A DNA stretch of 8,155 bases, from NCBI GenBank assembly GCA_022705125.1, contig JAKJFB010000115.1:1-8155 (forward strand), in the 5' to 3' direction. The position numbers and the translations under genes are program-made. Origin of the DNA: Pseudomonadota bacterium. Its GTDB lineage: Bacteria > Pseudomonadota > Gammaproteobacteria > Pseudomonadales > UBA5518. Shown piece after piece: positions 1 through 5,951 of this stretch. A model generated the notes under the pieces. It searched no databases. It was given only the letters and a program-made list of their open reading frames with translations, and was not told the DNA's origin. How positions within the stretch are numbered: position 1 is the first letter of the stretch; every line of letters begins with the position of its first letter.

Positions 1-2280
1 CTCCACACGCAGCCCGGACAGCTCGAGACGCTGCACTCCAGCATTCGCTCGAGCTCCGCGCACATGATGACGCTCACCTTCTTTGCCGCGGTCATCGGGC
101 TGCCCGACCTGTTCCACATGGCAATCTACGAGAACCCGAGCACACGGGCGGTGACCCGGGCCAGCTGGGGGTTCCCCCTCTATCTGCTGCTGCTCAGCCT
201 CCCGGTGCTACCGGTGCTGTGGGCGGGAATGAAACTGGGCACCGGGGCGCCGCTGGAATACATCGGCATCGATATCGGCCTGCAGAGCGGCAGCACGGGC
301 GTGGCAATGCTGGCGTTCATCGCGGGCGTCTCCGCCGCGACATCGATGATCGTGGTGACCACGCTGGCGCTCGCCTCGATGACGGCGAATAACCTCGTAC
401 TACCGTTCTTTCGTCCCCGCGGCAGCGACAATCCCTACCGCCGCCTGACGCTGACACGCGCGGTCCTGACCGCCGTGATCATCCTCACGGCGTACCTGCT
501 CTCGATCAGCCTGCGCGATGAAGGGTCGGTGGAGAAGCTCGGCTTGACGGCATTCATCGCCGCCGCCCAGTTCTTCCCCGGCACGCTCGCGCTGCTGTAC
601 TGGCCGCGCGCCAACCGCAACGGCCTGCTGGGCGGACTCACGGCAGGTTACGGGGTGTGGCTGCTGATGCTCATCGCACCCGAGGCGGGCTCGCCGCTTG
701 CCGCAGTGCAGGCCGCGCTGCCCTTCGGCATCGCGGACAACGCTTGGGCGGGCGCGGCGGTGAACAGTGTGGCGCTGAACGCACTGGTGCTCGTTGCGCT
801 GTCCTACTTCAGCCCGCAGAGCCGCGAGGAGCACGAGGCCGCCATCAGTTGCAGTCTGGACAACCTGAGCGGCCCGGCGCGACACCAGCTGCAGGCGCGG
901 TCGCCGGCTGATTTCGTCGCCGGCCTGAGCACCGCGCTCGGCGCAACGACTGCGCAGCGGGAGGTTGAGCGCGCGTTGCGCGACCTCGAATACGGGGATA
1001 GCGAGGCGCGTCCCTACGCGATGCGCCGTCTGCGCGACCGTATCGAAGCGAACCTGTCGCGCCTCGTCGGCGCATCGGTCGCGATGGAACTGATCAACCG
1101 CAGCGTGCCCTACCTGCGCGAGGACGCGGGTCCAGCCGACGACATCACGCTCGTCGAATCACGCCTCGAGGGCTACCAGCGCTACCTGACCGGCTTCCTC
1201 GCGGAGCTCGACGGCCTGCGTCGCTTCTACCGCGACACGCTCCAGGACCTGCCGCTCGGCGTATGTGGCATCAATACCAGCGACGAGATCGTGATGTGGA
1301 ACCACGCGCTGCAAAAGATCACGGGGATCGCAGCCGAGACCGTGCTCGGCTCGACACTCGAGGAACTGCCCGAGCCCTGGGGTCCGCTGATCCTGCGTTT
1401 CTCGGAATCCTCGGACTCGCACCTGCACCAGCACCACATCGCCACGCCCGACGCGAAACTGTGCCTGTCGCTGCACAAGACACTGGGCGCGACGCATTCC
1501 AGCCACAATACCGACGCGCGCTTCATCCTGCTCGAAGACGTCACGGAAACGCAGCGCCTGCAGGATGAACTGGTGCACACCGAGCGGCTGGCTTCGATCG
1601 GCCGTCTCGCCGCGGGCGTGGCGCACGAGATCGGCAACCCGGTGACCGGCATCGACTTCCTGGCCCAGAACCTGCTCGCCGAAAGCGGGGACGCCAACAC
1701 GCTCGAAGGCGCGCGGCACATCCTCGAGCAGACCCAGCGCATCAGCACTATCGTGCAGGCACTGGTCGGCTTCGCGCATTCCGGCGCCAACGGCACCCCG
1801 GCAGCGTCGTTGCCGGTCCCTGTAGCGCAGTGCGCCGACGAAGCCATCTACCTGCTCGGCCTCGACCGCAGCGCAACGCCGGTGAACTACCGCAACCTGT
1901 GCGCGCCCGACCTCGCCGTGCGCGCCGACGGACAGCGGTTGCTGCAGGTGTTCATCAACCTGCTCAGCAACGCGCGAGCGGCATCGGAGCCCGGCGGAGA
2001 GATCCGCGTCGAATGCCAGGCCTGCGATCACGAGGCACTGGTCACCGTGACCGACGACGGCTGCGGCATCCCTGCCGCGCAGATCGACCAGGTGTTCGAA
2101 CCCTTCTTCACGACCAAGGCACCGGGCGAGGGAACGGGACTGGGGCTCGCCCTGGTCTACTCGATCGTGCGCGACATGGAAGGCAGCGTCTCGATCCAGA
2201 GCCCCGTGGACCCCGCTTCGGGACGCGGCACCCGCGTACTCATCAGCCTGCCGCGCGCGACGACACGGCCGGCGGACTAG
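1..2280 (+). CDS. cbrA: CbrA-type sensor histidine kinase with SLC5-like transporter domain (5' end outside window)
   Basis: Membrane sensor kinase paired with CbrB. The reading frame is open from base 1, so the ATG at 64 is internal; 759 codons are visible. Pseudomonas CbrA is about 980 residues (from memory), so some 220 N-terminal residues are probably missing. Numbering visible codons, residues ~20-265 carry several hydrophobic segments of the sodium/solute symporter (SSS/SLC5) type, including AATSMIVVTTLALASM. Residues ~270-385 form a soluble helical linker like the STAC domain seen in such hybrids. A PAS-like region (QDLPLGVCGINTSDEIVMWN) follows at ~415-510. The HisKA H-box reads RLAAGVAHEIGNP, with the phospho-accepting His at nt 1624-1626. 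The ATPase domain has an N-box (INLLSNA), a G1 box (DDGCGIP), an F-box (FEPFFTTK) and a G2 box (GTGLGLAL). All kinase motifs are intact, so it should autophosphorylate and pass phosphate to CbrB. Whether the transporter half senses, transports or both is not shown. The symbol rests on domain order plus the adjacent cbrB and pcnB. Confidence 0.93.
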   Translation, partial: LHTQPGQLETLHSSIRSSSAHMMTLTFFAAVIGLPDLFHMAIYENPSTRAVTRASWGFPLYLLLLSLPVLPVLWAGMKLGTGAPLEYIGIDIGLQSGSTGVAMLAFIAGVSAATSMIVVTTLALASMTANNLVLPFFRPRGSDNPYRRLTLTRAVLTAVIILTAYLLSISLRDEGSVEKLGLTAFIAAAQFFPGTLALLYWPRANRNGLLGGLTAGYGVWLLMLIAPEAGSPLAAVQAALPFGIADNAWAGAAVNSVALNALVLVALSYFSPQSREEHEAAISCSLDNLSGPARHQLQARSPADFVAGLSTALGATTAQREVERALRDLEYGDSEARPYAMRRLRDRIEANLSRLVGASVAMELINRSVPYLREDAGPADDITLVESRLEGYQRYLTGFLAELDGLRRFYRDTLQDLPLGVCGINTSDEIVMWNHALQKITGIAAETVLGSTLEELPEPWGPLILRFSESSDSHLHQHHIATPDAKLCLSLHKTLGATHSSHNTDARFILLEDVTETQRLQDELVHTERLASIGRLAAGVAHEIGNPVTGIDFLAQNLLAESGDANTLEGARHILEQTQRISTIVQALVGFAHSGANGTPAASLPVPVAQCADEAIYLLGLDRSATPVNYRNLCAPDLAVRADGQRLLQVFINLLSNARAASEPGGEIRVECQACDHEALVTVTDDGCGIPAAQIDQVFEPFFTTKAPGEGTGLGLALVYSIVRDMEGSVSIQSPVDPASGRGTRVLISLPRATTRPAD

Positions 2281-2330
2281 ATAATCCTGCGCTCAGGCGC
2301 TATGTTTGGCGCCAACCTGACGCGACCCAC

Positions 2331-2345
2331 GAGGCAGTACCAGTG
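2331..2345 (+). promoter_or_regulatory. Shine-Dalgarno site that fixes the cbrB GTG start
   Basis: GAGG at 2331-2334 lies 8 nt before GTG 2343-2345. The receiver domain begins directly after this GTG (ADILVVEDE), as expected for a response regulator. The frame remains open far upstream inside cbrA, but only this start gives a normal N-terminus and leaves the two genes non-overlapping. The 62 bp cbrA-cbrB gap also holds a perfect 10 bp palindrome, TTGGCGCCAA, at 2306-2315, of unknown meaning. I see no convincing promoter or terminator there, so cbrB is probably co-transcribed with cbrA. Confidence 0.75.
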
Positions 2346-3755
2346 GCGGACATACTCGTCGTCGAGGATGAATCGGTCATCCGATCCGCATTGAAGCGCC
2401 TGCTCGAGCGGAACAAGTTCCGCGTGTTCGAGGCGGCATCGGTCAAGGAAGCGGAGGAAAACTTCCAACTCGACCGCTTCTGCCTGATCATCAGCGACCT
2501 GCGCCTGCCGGGCGCTCCGGGCACCGAACTGATCCGTCGCGCGGGCGAGGTGCCCGTGCTGATCATGACCAGCTACGCAAGTCTGCGCTCTGCCGTGGAC
2601 GCGATGCGGCTGGGGGCGGTCGATTACATCGCCAAGCCCTTCGATCACGACGACCTGCTCACCGCCATCAAGCGCATCCTGCGCGAGCGCAGCGCACAAC
2701 GTCTTGCTCGCGGCCGCGATGCCGCGCGCACGGCCAGCGATGCCATCGATGGCATGATCGGCAGTTGCCCCTTGATCCTCGAGGTGTACGAACGCATCCG
2801 TCGCGTGGCGCCGACCAGCACCTCGGTGCTGATCCATGGCGAGACCGGCACCGGCAAGGAACTGGTGGCACGCGCAATCCACCGCGCCAGCAAGCGCTCC
2901 GCGCAGCCGCTGATCTCGGTCAACTGCGCCGCGATTCCCGGGGCGCTCATCGAATCGGAGCTGTTCGGCTTCGACAAGGGCGGCGCGGCGGGCGGCCGGA
3001 GCGGTATCATCGAGGCGGCCAGCGGCGGTACGCTGTTTCTCGACGAGATCGGCGAACTGCCCCTCGAAGTCCAGGCGCGACTGCTCCGCTTCATCCAGAG
3101 TGGCGAACTCCACGGCGGGGGCGGAACCGGCCCGCGCACGGTCGACGTACGGCTGATCTCGGCGACACAGCGCAATCTCAAGGCGCTGTGCGAGGAGGGG
3201 AAATTCCGCCAGGACCTTTACTATCGCATCAACGTGGTGGAACTCACGCTGCCTCCGCTGCGCGCCCGCGGCACGGACGTGCTCAAGATCGCAGAGTTCC
3301 TGCTCGATGACGCTTGCCGGCGCCATGACAAGACCGCCAAGCGCTTTTCCGCCGAAGCCATCGAGGCCATCACGGCGTACCGCTGGCCGGGCAATGTGCG
3401 GGAGCTGGAAAACGCGATAGAACGCGCCGTGATCCTCGGCGATGAGCAGGAAATTCCCGGCGAGGCGCTGGCTATCGACTTCGGCCTGCCCGGCCTGGCC
3501 GAGCTCGATGCGGGAGATGCGCACCACGAGGAACGCGAACCGGCCCCCGGCGCCGAAGACCCGGCGGAAGACCTGTCGCTGGAAGAGTACTTCCAGCGCT
3601 TCGTGTTGCAGAATCAGGACCACATGAGTGAAACCGAGCTCGCGCGCAAGCTCGGCGTCAGTCGCAAGTGCCTGTGGGAACGCCGGCAGCGCTTCGGCAT
3701 CCCGCGCAAGAAATCGACCGCCGAAGAGGACGACGAGGGCCGTCGTTCGGCCTGA
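2343..3755 (+). CDS. cbrB: CbrB-type NtrC-family response regulator lacking a canonical GAFTGA loop
   Basis: DNA-binding response regulator, 470 aa, starting at GTG (Pseudomonas CbrB is about 478 aa). The receiver domain spans residues 1 to ~120: acidic pair E8/D9, phospho-acceptor D52 in LIISDLRLPG, and a conserved K in YIAKPF. The AAA+ domain follows at ~140-375. It has Walker A GETGTGKE (166-173), Walker B with D234-E235 in TLFLDEIGELP, an arginine-rich segment FRQDLYYRINVVEL, and sensor II RWPGNVRELENAIERAV. The C-terminal Fis-type helix-turn-helix (~415-455) contains ETELARKLGVSRKCLWERRQ, which closely resembles my recollection of Pseudomonas CbrB. The oddity is the loop between the Walker motifs. 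Where NtrC proteins have GAFTGA, this protein reads GGAAGG (213-218), and the following segment is about three residues short. F and T of that motif make the sigma-54 contact, so activation by the usual sigma-54 route is doubtful. ATP binding and hydrolysis residues appear intact. Likely target: the gap just downstream. Confidence 0.93.
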   Translation: MADILVVEDESVIRSALKRLLERNKFRVFEAASVKEAEENFQLDRFCLIISDLRLPGAPGTELIRRAGEVPVLIMTSYASLRSAVDAMRLGAVDYIAKPFDHDDLLTAIKRILRERSAQRLARGRDAARTASDAIDGMIGSCPLILEVYERIRRVAPTSTSVLIHGETGTGKELVARAIHRASKRSAQPLISVNCAAIPGALIESELFGFDKGGAAGGRSGIIEAASGGTLFLDEIGELPLEVQARLLRFIQSGELHGGGGTGPRTVDVRLISATQRNLKALCEEGKFRQDLYYRINVVELTLPPLRARGTDVLKIAEFLLDDACRRHDKTAKRFSAEAIEAITAYRWPGNVRELENAIERAVILGDEQEIPGEALAIDFGLPGLAELDAGDAHHEEREPAPGAEDPAEDLSLEEYFQRFVLQNQDHMSETELARKLGVSRKCLWERRQRFGIPRKKSTAEEDDEGRRSA

Positions 3756-3806
3756 GGCGCGTCCGGTCCATATGGGGCAGCTGATACCGCCCACGCCGGG
3801 GCCAAC

Positions 3807-3851
3807 GGTAACGTTTTTCTCCGGAAACTTGCCCTGCAGTGTTACGTTTTT
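3807..3851 (+). repeat. Pair of 12-nt direct repeats, candidate CbrB upstream activating sites
   Basis: GGTAACGTTTTT (3807-3818) and TGTTACGTTTTT (3840-3851) agree at 10 of 12 positions and start exactly 33 nt apart, close to three DNA turns, so both would face the same side. From memory, reported CbrB sites in P. putida contain TGTTAC and GTAACA half-sites. TGTTAC is present exactly at 3840-3845 and GTAAC at 3808-3812. Position, just upstream of a candidate RNA promoter and downstream of cbrB, fits an activator site. The T-runs could instead be chance or a weak transcription end for cbrB, although no strong hairpin precedes them. Confidence 0.5.
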
Positions 3852-3854
3852 TCA

Positions 3855-3867
3855 CAACATATTGATT
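3855..3867 (-). promoter_or_regulatory. Candidate IHF binding site
   Basis: CAACATATTGATT matches the reverse complement of the IHF consensus (YAANNNNTTGATW for WATCAANNNNTTR) at every defined position. A seven-A tract follows at 3873-3879, within the AT-rich flank IHF prefers. It sits between the repeat pair and the candidate promoter, where a DNA bend would bring a distally bound activator to RNA polymerase. Confidence 0.5.
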
Positions 3868-3881
3868 TGATTAAAAAAATC

Positions 3882-3910
3882 TTGCGGTGGGTCGAGCTCG
3901 GTGGTTTACT
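3882..3910 (+). promoter_or_regulatory. Weak sigma-70-like promoter for the candidate sRNA
   Basis: TTGCGG (3882-3887) and TTTACT (3905-3910) are separated by exactly 17 nt. Matches to consensus are only 3/6 and 4/6, as might be expected for an activator-dependent promoter. Transcription would begin near 3917, just before the CA motifs. No -24/-12 sigma-54 element with GG and GC ten bases apart is present around it. This is a tentative call from spacing and context. Confidence 0.3.
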
Positions 3911-3916
3911 GGATCC

Positions 3917-3997
3917 ATAACAATAACGACACTAAAAATAACACTAACTCGGGTTGAGACCTGTACGGGGAAGGCACCTGCTTCCCCTTGCTGTTTT
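3917..3997 (+). ncRNA. Candidate CrcZ-like small RNA with two Hfq/Crc-type CA motifs
   Basis: Proposed RNA of about 80 nt. Its 5' part is a C/A/U-rich, apparently unstructured segment with AACAATAA at 3919-3926 and AAAAATAA at 3934-3941. Both fit the AANAANAA 'CA motif' that Hfq's distal face and Crc bind in Pseudomonas catabolite repression. A small hairpin can form at 3951-3962 (GGGT/ACCT), followed by a 7-bp terminator stem. In Pseudomonas, crcZ lies in this gap, is activated by CbrB, and sequesters Hfq/Crc to lift translational repression. CrcZ there is about 400 nt with more CA motifs, so this would be a miniature or diverged relative. The 5' end is inferred from a weak promoter and could lie elsewhere. 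No crc or hfq gene is visible here. An alternative is a 5' leader and attenuator for pcnB. Confidence 0.5.
3967..3997 (+). terminator. Rho-independent terminator ending the candidate sRNA
   Basis: GGGGAAG (3967-3973) pairs perfectly with CTTCCCC (3981-3987) around a 7-nt loop, followed by the T-rich tail TTGCTGTTTT. The stem is strong but the tail is interrupted by GC and G, so termination may be incomplete and allow some read-through into pcnB. A weaker competing pairing, CCCC (3984-3987) with GGGG (3999-4002), would open the terminator stem. Confidence 0.65.
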
Positions 3998-4050
3998 CGG
4001 GGTCCACCAGATCCGCACATGCCTTGCGCCGGTCAATGACCACCACCCTG

Positions 4051-4059
4051 TGCTAAACT
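4051..4059 (+). promoter_or_regulatory. Extended -10 promoter before pcnB
   Basis: TGC followed by TAAACT (4054-4059) forms an extended -10 element; the hexamer matches TATAAT at 4 of 6. No good -35 lies 16-18 nt upstream, which extended -10 promoters tolerate. Transcription would start near 4066, giving a leader of about 20 nt before the ATG at 4085. It lies after the terminator at 3967-3997, so it would give pcnB and the genes behind it their own promoter. Confidence 0.45.
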
Positions 4060-4084
4060 CGCGCCCCGTTCGAACCCGGCAGGG

Positions 4085-5449
4085 ATGCGTATCCAGTTGA
4101 ACGACGCGGCCGACCCCATCTATCCAGATCAGTCTCTCGACATCGGCTGCCGACGCTACGGAGCCGGCGAGCATCACATCGCACCGCAATCGATCCCGCC
4201 CGAGGCAGTGTGGGTCTACCGCGAACTGCGCGAGGCCGGTTTCGAGGCGTACCTCGTCGGCGGCTGCGTGCGCGACCTGCTGCTCGGCTACGAGCCAAAG
4301 GACTTCGATGTCTCGACCAACGCAACTCCCGAGGAGATCCGCGACATCTTCCGCCGCTCACGCATCGTCGGGCGACGCTTCCAGATCGTGCACGTGCGTT
4401 CGGGACGCGAGGTAATCGAGGTATCGACCTTCCGCGGCCATCACAGCGCCGATTTCGAGCCCGACAGCGAGGACGAGCAGCCGCCGGAAGACAGCGCCTC
4501 CTATGCCAAGTCGGGCATGCTGCTGCGCGACAACGTCTTCGGCAACGTCGAGGAAGACGCGCTGCGGCGCGACTTCAGCGTCAATGGGCTGTATTACGAT
4601 CCCGACGCCAACTGCGTACTGGATTTCAGCACCGGCGTTGCAGATCTCGAGGCGCGCGTACTGCGCGTGATCGGCGACCCGGTGACGCGCTTCCAGGAAG
4701 ACCCGGTGCGCATGCTGCGCGCGGCACGTTTTGCCGCGAAACTCGATTTCGCCATCGAGGAGACAGCACTGGCTGCCATCGCGAAGTGCCACAAGCTGCT
4801 GGCGCAGATCCCTGCGGCGCGCATGTTCGACGAGGTGCTGAAGCTGCTGCTGGCTGGCCAGGGCGCCGCGACGTTCGCGGTCATGGACCATCTCGGGCTG
4901 TTCGAGCCGATCTTCCCTCAAACCGCGCGGGCGCTGCGCGAATCGCCCGAGGAACGCAACCTGATCGTGCACGCCCTGCGCAACAGCGACGAGCGCATTG
5001 CGCAGGGCAAGCCGGTGACGCCGGCCTTCCTGTACGCCGCGCTGCTGTGGCCGGCGCTGGAGCGCCGCCTGCGCAAGCTGCAGGAACGCGCGCAGTTGCC
5101 CCTGGCCGCCGCCATGTACGAGGCAGCCTCGGAAGTGGTGGCCGAACAGTGCCGCAGTACCACGATCCCGCGCCGCTTTTCGACGCCGATGCGCGAGATC
5201 TGGGACCTGCACCAGCGCCTGATCGGGCGCCGCTCGCCGCAGAAGCTCGCGGCGCATCCGCGTTTCCGCGCGGCCTACGATTTTGTCCTGCTGCGCGAGC
5301 AATCCGGCGAGGACCTGAACGGCGCCGGCGAGTGGTGGACGCGCTTCCAGAGCGGCGAATCCATGCCCGCCCCCGCCGCCCCCGCGGCACGGCCGCGCCG
5401 GCGCCGCCGGCGCCCCGGCTCGGGCGGCAGCGGCGCGGATGGCGGCTGA
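4085..5449 (+). CDS. pcnB: Poly(A) polymerase I
   Basis: 454 aa enzyme that adds 3' poly(A) tails to RNA, marking transcripts for decay. It belongs to the class II nucleotidyltransferases shared with CCA-adding enzymes. The head has the signature LVGGCVRDLLLG (57-68) followed by KDFDVSTNATPEE, whose D73 and D75 are the catalytic metal-binding acidic pair. IVGRRFQIVHV (94-104) is typical of the bacterial PAP branch rather than a CCA-adding enzyme. Later motifs include RRDFSVNGLYYD, DPVTRFQEDPVRMLRAARFAAK and RRFSTPMREIW. The tail is basic, with six consecutive Arg at 438-443, as in E. coli PcnB where a basic tail aids RNA binding. ATG 4085 is the first possible start after an in-frame stop at 4037-4039. 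AGGG directly abuts the ATG, too close for normal Shine-Dalgarno pairing. The end overlaps folK by 11 nt. Confidence 0.96.
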   Translation: MRIQLNDAADPIYPDQSLDIGCRRYGAGEHHIAPQSIPPEAVWVYRELREAGFEAYLVGGCVRDLLLGYEPKDFDVSTNATPEEIRDIFRRSRIVGRRFQIVHVRSGREVIEVSTFRGHHSADFEPDSEDEQPPEDSASYAKSGMLLRDNVFGNVEEDALRRDFSVNGLYYDPDANCVLDFSTGVADLEARVLRVIGDPVTRFQEDPVRMLRAARFAAKLDFAIEETALAAIAKCHKLLAQIPAARMFDEVLKLLLAGQGAATFAVMDHLGLFEPIFPQTARALRESPEERNLIVHALRNSDERIAQGKPVTPAFLYAALLWPALERRLRKLQERAQLPLAAAMYEAASEVVAEQCRSTTIPRRFSTPMREIWDLHQRLIGRRSPQKLAAHPRFRAAYDFVLLREQSGEDLNGAGEWWTRFQSGESMPAPAAPAARPRRRRRRPGSGGSGADGG

Positions 5450-5951
5450 ATCGAGCGCGTATATCGCGCTCGGCGCCAACCTCGGCGACGTGAAGGGCAA
5501 CCTGCGGCACGCCATCGAAACGCTGGACGCCACGCCCGGCTGTCGCGTCACCGGTGTGAGCCCCTGGTATCGCACTCGCGCCATCGGTCCCGGCAATCAG
5601 CCCGATTACCTCAACGGCGTGTTGGCGCTGGCCACGACGCTCGAACCGCACGCCCTGCTGGATCTGCTACAGGCGCTTGAAGCCGCCGCCGCACGTGAAC
5701 GCACGGTGCGCTGGGGCGCGCGTACCCTCGACCTCGACCTGCTGCTGTTCGACGATCTTTCGCTCGCCGATGAGCGCCTCACGCTGCCACATCCGCGGCT
5801 GGCGGAACGCAACTTCGTGGTGTATCCGTTGAGCGATCTCGCACCGGCGCTGCGCCTGCCCGACGGCACCCCCGTCGCGCGCCTGCGCGCGACTCTGGGC
5901 GCGCGCGGACTGGAAGCCACCTTTGCCACGCTGGAGCAAACCGATGACTAG
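5439..5951 (+). CDS. folK: 2-amino-4-hydroxy-6-hydroxymethyldihydropteridine diphosphokinase (HPPK)
   Basis: 170 aa cytosolic enzyme that transfers pyrophosphate from ATP to 6-hydroxymethyl-7,8-dihydropterin, the step before dihydropteroate synthase in folate synthesis. The N-terminal YIALGANLGD (8-17) and SPWYRT are family hallmarks. RWGARTLDLDLLLF (91-104) supplies the Mg-binding acids D98 and D100, and LPHPRLAERNFVVYPL follows. Length is normal (E. coli about 159). The start ATG lies inside the last codons of pcnB, in ATGGCGGCTGA, and no good ribosome-binding site precedes it, so translation is probably coupled to pcnB. Its end overlaps the next gene by 8 nt. Folate produced here supplies the one-carbon donor used by PanB. 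Confidence 0.97.
   Translation: MAAESSAYIALGANLGDVKGNLRHAIETLDATPGCRVTGVSPWYRTRAIGPGNQPDYLNGVLALATTLEPHALLDLLQALEAAAARERTVRWGARTLDLDLLLFDDLSLADERLTLPHPRLAERNFVVYPLSDLAPALRLPDGTPVARLRATLGARGLEATFATLEQTDD

Larger units (their letters stand above)
3756..4084. other. 329 bp cbrB-pcnB intergenic region, the position of crcZ in Pseudomonas
   Basis: No protein-coding gene is supported here. The stretch around 3840-3950 is clearly AT-rich against GC-rich surroundings, a common mark of a regulated promoter and RNA gene. Reading along the + strand there are a pair of direct repeats (3807-3851), an IHF-like site (3855-3867), a run of seven A (3873-3879), a weak -35/-10 pair (3882-3910), an A-rich RNA-like segment with two CA motifs (3919-3941), a hairpin terminator (3967-3997) and an extended -10 promoter (4051-4059). 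I looked for GG-N10-GC sigma-54 elements on the + strand between the repeats and the CA motifs and found none. Confidence 0.85.

Noticed and set aside
2280..2285. GATAAT as a -10 element for a separate cbrB promoter
   Set aside because: No acceptable -35 element lies 16-18 nt upstream, so it is not supported beyond a single hexamer.
2306..2315. Perfect palindrome TTGGCGCCAA between cbrA and cbrB
   Set aside because: Ten-base GC-rich palindromes occur by chance at this base composition. There is no second copy and no known operator I can match.
1830..2342. Upstream extension of the cbrB frame into cbrA
   Set aside because: The Arg-rich translation is the out-of-frame reading of the CbrA kinase domain; the receiver domain and a ribosome-binding site place the start at GTG 2343.
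2277..3794. 505-codon open frame on the - strand opposite cbrB
   Set aside because: It mirrors the coding frame of a clearly identified gene. Long antisense frames are expected in GC-rich DNA, and the translation shows no recognisable domain.
3823..3838. Possible sigma-54 promoter GGAAACTTGCCCTGC
   Set aside because: GG and GC are separated by 11 rather than 10 bases, and it lies between the two repeats rather than downstream of them.
5390..5435. GC-rich repeated GCCGGCGCC-like tract at the end of pcnB
   Set aside because: It is explained by codons for the Arg/Pro/Gly-rich C-terminal tail normal for PcnB, not by a separate repeat element.
4210..5493. 427-codon + strand frame overlapping pcnB in another frame
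   Set aside because: Arg/Ala-rich with no domain, and the overlapping pcnB frame has all catalytic motifs.
4358..5596. 412-codon open frame on the - strand opposite pcnB and folK
   Set aside because: Same GC-bias shadow effect. The composition is rich in Arg, Ala and Gly with no motif, while the + strand carries a full PcnB.
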